A DNA stretch of 12,485 bases from Cyclobacteriaceae bacterium (GTDB lineage Bacteria; Bacteroidota; Bacteroidia; Cytophagales; Cyclobacteriaceae): the NCBI GenBank assembly GCA_029882725.1, contig JAOUKG010000018.1:1-12485 (forward strand), read 5' to 3'. The position numbers and the translations under genes were made by a program. This document shows, piece after piece, positions 7,160-12,485 of this stretch; position 1 is the stretch's first letter; each line of letters opens with the position of its first letter. The notes beneath the pieces were generated by a model, which searched no databases, was not told where the DNA came from, and saw only the letters and a program-made list of their open reading frames with translations.

Positions 7160-7381
7160 ATCTATCGCCCAAATTGGCTTATTCCCTGCAAACTGATAAG
7201 GCGTTTACCAAGGATAAGAAGAAGTCAACGGATCCACACTCAAAAACCTTCCTATTGCCGGGTTGTAAATCCTAAAACCATAGTCGTATATCGCTTCACT
7301 GCCCCATTCCCCGCCATCGTCTTTTTCTTTGCCATTGAACCCATACCTGTAACCCCCTGCACCACTTTTCAGGCCTGCCTT
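7160..7381 (-). pseudogene. RHS core fragment of module 1, interrupted by TAA
   Basis: Open on the minus strand from 7381, the frame reads GGYRYGFNGKEKDDGG, IYDYGFRIYNPAIGRFLSVD, PLTSSYPW, stop, TPYQFAGNKPIWAIDLDGLE. This is the RHS repeat-associated core that precedes toxin domains in Bacteroidota. The stop TAA (7205-7207) sits where the family has Tyr (WYTPYQF), a one-base change from TAT or TAC. Upstream of 7381 the frame closes (TGA at 7382-7384) and homology is lost, so the YD-repeat body is missing. The core is a different lineage from modules 2 and 3, which use FQGQEEDSE and RMHDP. Confidence 0.85.
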
Positions 7382-7384
7382 TCA

Positions 7385-7737
7385 CTGCCGTGCACATTGT
7401 TTTAAAGAACGTTTTTATTGCACAATATAGGGTTTTTGGACCGCATGGTGATCGGTAAGGCACACTTTTTTCTTTCCATTGAAAATTTCTTTTGAAAAAT
7501 GAAAAATATTAACCTCGAAAATTTACCTCGTATTTTTATCTGAATTTGTAATTTCAACCAAATTTTGTTTTCTAAATTGTAACAATTTCTACCCGAAGAT
7601 ATTAAACCCAAGATTTATGCAGCGGGCATTATAAATGACAATAAAGATGATGGCTTATGTTGAAATGTCATCCCGAGGACAACAAAATTTAAAGTATTGA
7701 TATAAAACTCACTTGGCTATCAAAACACAAAGTAATT
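7385..7737. other. Non-coding region between RHS module 1 and the AlbA_2 gene
   Basis: This stretch of about 350 AT-rich bases separates divergently oriented units: RHS core 1 on the minus strand and the AlbA_2 gene on the plus strand. I see no credible gene, repeat or RNA. The promoter of the AlbA_2 gene should lie near its right end, but no clear TTTG / TAnnTTTG pair was found. Confidence 0.4.
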
Positions 7738-9099
7738 ATGAACAAACAACTCACTCCCGAAGACATAAAAACCATTGTGCAAGCTGGAGAAGGATACAAT
7801 TCCGAGTTTAAAATACGTGTACCCCAAAAAGTGAAAGAAATTACAGCAGAAATTTGTGCTTTTGCCAATTCAGCCGGTGGTGTTTTGTTAATTGGGGTGA
7901 GTGATGATAATATAATCCATGGCGTTTCCATAGATAATGGAAAGCGCTCTGCTATTCAGAACTCTCTACATGAAATTAATCCAAATTTGGCTACTGATTT
8001 TTATGCTGTTGATGTAGATGGAAAAAGTGTTTGGGTAATTGAAGTAAATACTGGTATCCAAAAGCCTTATGTCCTATCCGGTGCTATTTATGTGCGGCAA
8101 GGCCCAAACACTCAAAAGCTTACTACGGTTGAGCAAATGAGAGACTTTTTCCAGCAATCGGATCGCATTTATTTTGACGAAGCCCCTTGTCCTGATTTTG
8201 ATTTAACCAAAGACATAAATCAAAATTGGTTTGAGGAATTCAGGATTCAAAGCGGGTTGTCAAAAACTATTAGTCAGGAGCAAATTATACATAATTTAAA
8301 ATTGATATTGCCTGACGGCAGCATGAAAAACGGAGGGGCATTGTTTTTCGGAAATGAACCTGAACAATTTATTGAAACTGCAGTCATTCGTTGCATTGCC
8401 TTTGAAGGAACCAATAAAACCAATATTATTGATGATAAAACTTATGGAGGAGCTTTAATTAGTCAATTCGAGCAATCTATGCAATGGCTGAAAGGGAAAC
8501 TCTCTGTTCGTTATGAAATTGAAGGTAGCGGGCCAAGAAAAGAAATTTGGGAAATCCCTGAAACTTCTTTTAAAGAAGCTATTATCAATGCACTTTCTCA
8601 CCGGGACTACTATGATAAGGGAGCAAAAATTACGGTGGAGTTATTTAAAGACAGGGTTGAAATCAGTAACCCTGGAGGTTTGACCAGCGCCATTTCCTTA
8701 GCTGAATTTGGTACAAAGAGCCATAGCAGAAATCCACTCGTATTCGGTTTGTTTGTGCGTATTCATATGGTCGAACAAGTGGGTTCCGGAATTGGAAGAA
8801 TGCGCGACTTAATGAAAAAAGCCAAACTTCCTGAACCTCAATTTAAAACAGAAGGTATGTTCACAGTTATTCTTCACAGAACTGTGCCTAAAGATGTGGA
8901 GGAAGTTAATTTGAGTACCACAGCCAGGAAAATAATTGACCTGATAAAGCAACGACCAGATATCACAACCAAAGTGATGGCAGATTCTTTAGGGATTTCT
9001 GATAAGACTGTAGGCTATCATTTAGCCAAGTTGCAAGAAAGTGAATTTATCTATAGAGAAGGTTCTAAGAAAACAGGAGTTTGGAAATTAAAAAATTAA
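7738..9099 (+). CDS. AlbA_2 (Schlafen-like) / HATPase_c_4 ATP-binding protein with C-terminal winged helix
   Basis: This 453-residue protein is intact and has the RecG-like or transcriptional-regulator-like architecture common in prokaryotes. An N-terminal AlbA_2 domain (about 18-130) has SEFK and AFANSAGGVLLIGVSDD. A central region leads to a HATPase_c_4 ATP-binding domain (about 275-375) with N-box-like KEAIINALSHRDY (Glu 280, Asn 284), VEISNPGGL and the GSGIGRMRDLM stretch. A winged helix follows at about 393-452 (ITTKVMADSLGISDKTVGYH). It is not a helicase despite frequent annotation as one. Some relatives act as nucleases or regulators, and its substrate is unknown. It stands alone on the + strand between toxin modules and next to an IS remnant, so it may be accessory cargo. 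Confidence 0.9.
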   Translation: MNKQLTPEDIKTIVQAGEGYNSEFKIRVPQKVKEITAEICAFANSAGGVLLIGVSDDNIIHGVSIDNGKRSAIQNSLHEINPNLATDFYAVDVDGKSVWVIEVNTGIQKPYVLSGAIYVRQGPNTQKLTTVEQMRDFFQQSDRIYFDEAPCPDFDLTKDINQNWFEEFRIQSGLSKTISQEQIIHNLKLILPDGSMKNGGALFFGNEPEQFIETAVIRCIAFEGTNKTNIIDDKTYGGALISQFEQSMQWLKGKLSVRYEIEGSGPRKEIWEIPETSFKEAIINALSHRDYYDKGAKITVELFKDRVEISNPGGLTSAISLAEFGTKSHSRNPLVFGLFVRIHMVEQVGSGIGRMRDLMKKAKLPEPQFKTEGMFTVILHRTVPKDVEEVNLSTTARKIIDLIKQRPDITTKVMADSLGISDKTVGYHLAKLQESEFIYREGSKKTGVWKLKN

Positions 9100-9129
9100 A
9101 CTAGGAATAAACTAGGAATAAACTAGGAA
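9097..9129 (+). repeat. Three tandem copies of an 11-bp unit at the AlbA_2 stop codon
   Basis: TAAACTAGGAA is repeated exactly three times (9097-9107, 9108-9118, 9119-9129). The first TAA is the stop codon of the AlbA_2 gene. The unit length is not a multiple of three. The IS 3' end copy B begins a few bases later. Confidence 0.9.
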
Positions 9130-9133
9130 TAAA

Positions 9134-9401
9134 AAATGAAGTTTATCAAGGCCAAAATGTGCCCATAACCTTCGATCCTGAGGCATTAAGAACCAGAATC
9201 AATGAAAACACAGGCAACGCCGAATGTACCAAATGTGAAATTTAACAATAACTAAAGACAAGTTATAACTGACCATAAAATATATATGACTAAAAAACTG
9301 TCTTTAACGGCATTTTTTTCCCCTTACTGTTTCCACCGAAGTTTTAACGTAGGTGGAATTAGAGACAGGTTTTTGTAGGATTAGTGTGGGATTAGCAGTG
9401 C
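9134..9401 (+). mobile_element. IS 3' end, copy B, with transposase tail remnant
   Basis: This is a second copy of the block at 5234-5500, in the same orientation and offset by 3,900 bases. It contains the last 35 codons of the transposase (EVYQGQNVPITFDPEALRTR, then CTKCEI, TAA at 9243-9245) and the same noncoding end, stopping near GCAGTGC at 9401. Nothing of the catalytic region is present, so it is a remnant. It is in frame with the expected tail and needs no correction, unlike copy A. Confidence 0.7.
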
Positions 9402-9519
9402 CGGAATGTCAGGTCGCGGTTTTTTCAACTGGCCCAGTCAATACCGGAATCTTTTTTCCAAAATTCAATAAAAATGGCTCAGTTAATAGCTGATTGAGTG
9501 GCTCAGTATAGTCCGGAAT
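9401..9519. mobile_element. IS21-like terminal motif remnant
   Basis: CCGGAAT occurs at 9401, 9444 and 9513. The last two are preceded by ACTGGCCCAGT and GAGTGGCTCAGT a few bases upstream. Repeated GGCTCAGT-n-CCGGAAT units are typical of IS21-family ends in Bacteroidota. No istA or istB sequence is present, so at most an end fragment remains. Confidence 0.35.
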
Positions 9520-9545
9520 AATCATTTTACTTTTTATTCCTTCTA

Positions 9546-9866
9546 CTAAGCATCATTAATCCTGTAATCAACTATCCTTTCTGCAATTTCTTGGTCTGTA
9601 CTATGTATGTTTGAAAAATATCCATATACTTCATCTACTAATTGGCTTAAAGTAAAAAGGTTGTAGTACTTCTCATTGTCAATTTCAATTTCAATCAGCC
9701 CATCAATCTTCTCATCGTCAAAAATCACTAATTCAGAGTTCGTATTAAATGATTCCTTTAAATAAACTTCAGCATTATAATAATCAATATTTGGATAATG
9801 CGTATTCATATATTGAATAGCTTCCTCTTCGCTCTTTAGATATTTTATAAAGTCAGTTAAATTCAT
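9546..9866 (-). CDS. Putative immunity protein 2, small acidic protein
   Basis: This 106-residue, strongly acidic soluble protein (many Asp and Glu, no signal or membrane helix) starts at an ATG 6 bases after the stop of the module 2 C-terminal domain. Its C-terminal motif AERIVDYRINDA and overall size resemble small immunity proteins of polymorphic toxin systems, but I cannot place it in a named family. Position, size and acidity together suggest it neutralises the module 2 toxin domain in the cytoplasm, likely by direct binding. This role is inferred. It is the last gene of module 2, and IS debris begins just beyond it. Confidence 0.65.
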   Translation of the reverse strand: MNLTDFIKYLKSEEEAIQYMNTHYPNIDYYNAEVYLKESFNTNSELVIFDDEKIDGLIEIEIDNEKYYNLFTLSQLVDEVYGYFSNIHSTDQEIAERIVDYRINDA

Positions 9867-9872
9867 AATAAT

Positions 9873-10648
9873 TTAATATTTTTTATTTATTATAACCACC
9901 AGGCCAGCATTTATTCCTGGATACAGTGTTCCAGGCAATTCCATTTGAAATGCAACAGAATAATACTCTCCAGTCGGAACGGCTGCGGCTGCTCTTTTTG
10001 CCAAATACATACCACGAAGCGCTGACACTCCCTGCCCCAGGGTAACGACGTCAAACCAAAACATTGGCAGCTCCTCTATCCCTTGTCCCTGAAAAAAAGG
10101 ACTGTCAATATGCCCTGCCCCATCAATTCGCGCAACGGTAAAATAGGCATTGATCCAATTATCAGAATAGCTTATCTCACTATCCCGGTAACCTATGTTC
10201 GCTGTTTCCTTTCCGTCCCGGACTATATTAAGGTAATCCTCCCATGAATACCACCCTTTCTCATGTCCAGTGGTATATTTACCCTGCTCATTGTCATGGT
10301 TTACAATCGTTCCCGTATGCCAATACCATTCCTGCGATGATCTCCCAATCTCCCCCCATTCACTATTTAACGGTTCTGATGTAGTTACGGGCTGCCCTTC
10401 AATGTTCTCATCTGTAGGATTGGAGGATATGGTTCAAGGCCCTCCAATTCCACCATATCGATAGGTCTGTTACCACTGAACTGATATGGGGAATAATACG
10501 GATAACTGCCAGCCAACGGATCCACCGCAAAGAACCTCCCTATCCGGGGATCATGCATGCGGAAGGTGTAGTTCACATATCCGGTCTCGCTGTCCTCTTC
10601 CTGTCCCTGGAACCCGTACCTGTAGCCTTCACTAAGGGTATGGGTTGT
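9873..10648 (-). pseudogene. RHS module 2: core fragment plus C-terminal toxin-like domain, frameshifted
   Basis: From 10648 the frame encodes an RHS core: EGYRYGFQGQEEDSETGYVN, MHDPRIGRFFAVDPLAGSYP, YQFSGNRPIDMVELEGLEP. It then runs out at TAA (10385). In the next frame a continuous stretch of about 182 codons starts with NPTDENIEGQPVTTSEP and continues to TAA at 9873. Adding one A near 10420-10421 (CCTCCAAAT) would join core and CT, so a one-base deletion is the likely lesion. The CT frame has no ATG, GTG or TTG before 10064, so it cannot be translated independently. The CT is Trp/Tyr-rich early and ends ELPGTLYPGINAGLVV, close to the PG-x-S/N stretch near the end of many RHS toxins. Its family is unknown. 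The YD-repeat body is missing. Confidence 0.75.
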
Positions 10649-10674
10649 TTAATTAATATGACTATTAAACTTAA

Positions 10675-10953
10675 TCAAATACTAAATATTATTCCAGCGG
10701 CTAACATTATTATTATCATCACTAAAATAGTTACATTACTGATCAAAATACTCTGATATCGAGCCAGTTTATTAAGAAATGTATATTCCTTAATAAACTC
10801 ATTTGATACATCTGATTTTTTAATTTTACTTAAACTTGTGAAATCAACATTAAATTTTGTGTTAAATTTTAAAATTTTTATCCACAAATAAATAGTTAAT
10901 AGTGAATTTATAATCATATAGGAACCACCAAATATCAGTATAAAGTATCTCAT
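10675..10953 (-). CDS. Putative immunity protein 3, two-helix membrane protein
   Basis: This 92-residue protein has membrane helices at about 3-27 and 69-91, joined by a basic/polar loop (FNVDFTSLSKIKKSD). Its ATG overlaps the stop of the module 3 C-terminal domain by one base (TAATG), the tightest form of coupling and the classic toxin-immunity arrangement. I recognise no family. Small two-helix immunity proteins typically protect against pore-forming or membrane-targeted toxins, so such a target is a reasonable but untested inference for CT3. The RHS core of module 2 begins 26 bases after its stop. Confidence 0.65.
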   Translation of the reverse strand: MRYFILIFGGSYMIINSLLTIYLWIKILKFNTKFNVDFTSLSKIKKSDVSNEFIKEYTFLNKLARYQSILISNVTILVMIIIMLAAGIIFSI

Positions 10954-11675
10954 TACCTTAATTCTTGATTTTCAAGGCCATTTCTTAAATTAACTGTATT
11001 CTGCATATCACTTCTTAAACTCTTACGTTCATTTATTAAGTTTGAATTTTGTGACTCCAAATCTTCAACTTTATCAAGCAAATGCGTATACTTATAACTT
11101 AATTTGCCATCAACACCTCTTCTTTTATCAATTCTATTTTGATAGTAATTAATTAGCTGATTATTATGTTGGATTGAACTCTCTGTTATTCCAATTTTAT
11201 AATTAAAGTAATCAATCTGATTATTTAATGCATCCATAGCAACAGACTTATAGGTGGAAAATACCTCTCTTGCAATATTCATAGGGGTGGTTCTAGATTT
11301 CATGCTTTCAGGTAAAGCATTATAAACATTAAGTCCAAATTCCTTATAGGTTTGTTTCTTAGTACTTAATGTGTTCGTGTATTCCAAATACCACATAGCA
11401 CCCCACGACGGACCTCCTGCATAAGTCCCACCCGCAGGAGCAAGTCCTTTAGTTGAAAAATTTATGGCTTTATCAAAGGATAATTCTGCACCCGTACCAC
11501 TCTTTGATGGTCCAATAATTCCAAAAGAATATCCACCCCCATTTATTTCCTCCAATTTGGCTGTCGGGAAAATCGTGACACTCCTACCAATACTTCCTAC
11601 TGCACCAAATCCACCACCCAGACCCCCGGTAGCAATAAGTGCCACTCCTTCGGGGTCAAATGCTACACCTAACAT
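10953..11675 (-). CDS. RHS module 3 variable C-terminal domain, toxin-like
   Basis: This frame of 240 codons from ATG 11675 is open upstream to the TGA at 11709-11711, which separates it from the RHS core in the same frame. The N-terminal third is Gly-rich and hydrophobic (ALIATGGLGGGFGAVGSIG). A middle part has SWGAMWYLEYT. From about 145 to 235 it is helical and coiled-coil-like, rich in Asn, Gln, Lys and Leu. No known nuclease or deaminase motif was seen. With the two-helix membrane protein directly downstream, a membrane-acting toxin is a possible reading. An internal start at 11675 would give a free CT lacking the RHS shell, which may not be exported. Confidence 0.6.
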   Translation of the reverse strand: MLGVAFDPEGVALIATGGLGGGFGAVGSIGRSVTIFPTAKLEEINGGGYSFGIIGPSKSGTGAELSFDKAINFSTKGLAPAGGTYAGGPSWGAMWYLEYTNTLSTKKQTYKEFGLNVYNALPESMKSRTTPMNIAREVFSTYKSVAMDALNNQIDYFNYKIGITESSIQHNNQLINYYQNRIDKRRGVDGKLSYKYTHLLDKVEDLESQNSNLINERKSLRSDMQNTVNLRNGLENQELR

Positions 11676-11912
11676 TACAGAACCAGTAACAAATGCTCCA
11701 ACTCTTCCTCAATACCCTAATATTGCAACCTCAAGTCCATCAATTTCAACTCCATCAATTACTCTATTTTCTGAAAATGCATAAGGTGAATTATACGGAT
11801 ACTTACTCGCCAACGGGTCAACCGAAAAGAACCTTCCAATCTTCGGATCATGCATGCGGTATTTGTAGTTCACATAACCTAATTCACTGTCTTCCTCCTG
11901 TCCCTGGAACCC

Positions 11913-11942
11913 CAGCCTACATTTCATTTCGGCTGGCAAAGC
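11913..11942 (-). repeat. 30-bp in-frame insertion with inverted repeat in RHS core 3
   Basis: The core motif GYRYGFQGQEED, intact in module 2, is split in module 3 by ten residues (ALPAEMKCRL, 11913-11942). The segment carries the inverted repeat CCAGCC (11912-11917) / GGCTGG (11931-11936). Confidence 0.6.
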
Positions 11943-12014
11943 ATAACGGTATCCATCTTCCCCTTGCTTCACCTTACTGCGTTCAGTAATCTCCATTCCG
12001 AAAGGATAGTAGTA

Positions 12015-12034
12015 GGGCATAAGGTTTTATGCCC
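12015..12034. repeat. Perfect 8-bp hairpin at the reading-frame break in RHS core 3
   Basis: GGGCATAA (12015-12022) and TTATGCCC (12027-12034) are perfect complements around GGTT. The hairpin lies between the DPDVL and YYPFGM parts of the core, where the frame changes. Confidence 0.6.
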
Positions 12035-12164
12035 CTTCAAAGAACGTCGGGATCGAAGCCGGTGAAGACTTGTCCTGCATCAAAAATAGGATTTTTTTTG
12101 TCGGAGACAAGGGCGCGGACGTTGCCGGGGTGGTCTTTGAGTTCGTGATAAACTGCCCAAAAAT

Positions 12165-12485
12165 CTATTCAAACCCTTCCAAACTCCTGACCAAATCCTC
12201 AGGACTCGGCAATATCCCTTTAAGCTCTCGGGGAAGTGTCTTACTCAGTGAGTATTCTGTCACACCCATCGGCTTATTTGTTGACTTCAAGGCATATTCA
12301 ACCACTGTCCTGCTCTTGGATTTGCACACAATGATACCAATAGAAGGATTTTCATCAGGGAGTTTCATTTTATCATCCAATACCGAAAGGTAAAACTGCA
12401 TCTGCCTGTGTTTTTCTTCTATAGCCTGATCAAAGTTGGTCTGATTGACCATGTACCGTTCATAGGCTCCACTCTCCACCTGATG
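12165..12485 (-). pseudogene. DUF1016 (YhcG-like) PDDEXK nuclease remnant with internal deletion
   Basis: The frame is open from the window edge and ends at TAG (12165). The last 70 or so residues match the C-terminal DUF1016 sequence: QMQFYLSVLDDKMKLPDENP, SIGIIVCKSKSRTVVEYALK, NKPMGVTEYSLSKTLP. Just before this it reads HQVESGAYERYMVNQTNFDQ then AIEEKHR, which resembles the end of the DUF1016 N-terminal domain. In full-length members these parts are separated by roughly 100 residues that contain the DLLFYH and ELK catalytic elements, and none of that is present. I infer an in-frame deletion that removed the active site. The gene lies immediately upstream of the RHS core 3 remnant. Confidence 0.7.

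Larger units (their letters stand above)
11709..12155 (-). pseudogene. RHS core fragment of module 3, broken by palindrome, TGA and insertion
   Basis: From about 12155 the minus strand reads ELKDHPGNVRALVSDKKNPI and FTGFDPDVL, then stops at TGA (12037-12039). In another frame from ATG 12020 it continues YYPFGMEITERSKVKQGEDG, YRY, ten extra residues, GFQGQEEDSELGYVNYKYRM, HDPKIGRFFSVDPLASKYPY, NSPYAFSENRVIDGVEIDGL, then E and AILGY before TGA at 11709-11711. DHLGNVR, YYPFGM, GFQGQE and the IGRFFSVDPL core are hallmarks of RHS repeat-associated proteins. Conserved Leu in DHLGNVR is Pro here. The core is close to that of module 2 and unlike module 1. The YD-repeat body is absent, and the fragment abuts the DUF1016 remnant. 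Confidence 0.85.

Noticed and set aside
7402..7611. 69-codon minus-strand frame upstream of RHS core 1
   Set aside because: Composition follows the AT-rich background, and it does not continue the RHS homology.
9097..9129. Start of a CRISPR-like or iteron array
   Set aside because: Only three contiguous 11-bp units with no spacers and no associated replication or cas genes.
9401..9519. Complete IS21 element
   Set aside because: Only end-type motifs are visible; no istA or istB sequence is present in the window.
10270..10464. Plus-strand frame opposite CT2
   Set aside because: The minus strand carries clear RHS core and continuous CT coding here; the plus frame is its shadow.
11464..11989. 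Plus-strand frames of 106 and 98 codons opposite module 3
   Set aside because: They mirror the RHS core and CT3 coding, are Pro/His/Leu-rich and have no family resemblance.
12070..12393. Plus-strand 107-codon frame at the right edge
   Set aside because: The minus strand has recognisable DUF1016 and RHS sequence over the same bases.

Overview
The window looks like chromosomal DNA of an AT-rich Bacteroidota. The RHS core sequences, the ORF6N protein, the DUF1016 nuclease remnant, weak ribosome binding sites and the lipobox all fit that phylum. I cannot name the genus. No rRNA, tRNA or CRISPR array was seen.

Positions 1-3830 are an ordinary chromosomal segment. On the + strand are the 3' end of an acetoacetyl-CoA synthetase gene and an overlapping DUF423 membrane protein gene. 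These converge, across hairpin-rich DNA (1084-1196), on a tightly packed minus-strand operon. In transcription order the operon encodes a lipoprotein, a seven-helix membrane protein, a NarL/LuxR-type sensor histidine kinase and its response regulator. The overlaps and short gaps suggest one envelope-sensing unit.

Positions 4016-5500 are a graveyard: a frameshifted ORF6N gene, REP-like palindromes, a short XRE-type regulator tail and the 3' end of an IS transposase gene with its noncoding end.

Positions 5500-12485 are dominated by three minus-strand RHS/YD-repeat polymorphic-toxin modules. Each has only a short piece of RHS core, then a variable C-terminal domain (CT), then a small gene placed like an immunity gene. 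In transcription order they are module 3 (about 12155-10675), module 2 (10648-9546) and module 1 (7381-5938). Module 3 is followed after 26 bases by module 2, the layout expected of displaced orphan rhs-CT/immunity cassettes. Each core is disconnected from its CT by a lesion near the junction (TAA, a one-base frameshift, TGA), while all three immunity-like genes are open. Two of the immunity-like proteins have two membrane helices and one is small and acidic. I could not assign any of the three CT domains to a known toxin family.

Between modules 2 and 1 lie IS21-like end motifs, a second copy of the same IS 3' end (9134-9401, a direct repeat of 5234-5500 offset by 3,900 bases), an 11-bp triplet repeat and an intact + strand AlbA_2/HATPase/winged-helix gene (7738-9099). 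The right edge holds a DUF1016 (YhcG-like) nuclease gene that appears to have lost its catalytic middle. Several one-base indels lie in short homopolymer runs, so sequencing error should be excluded before those genes are called dead.
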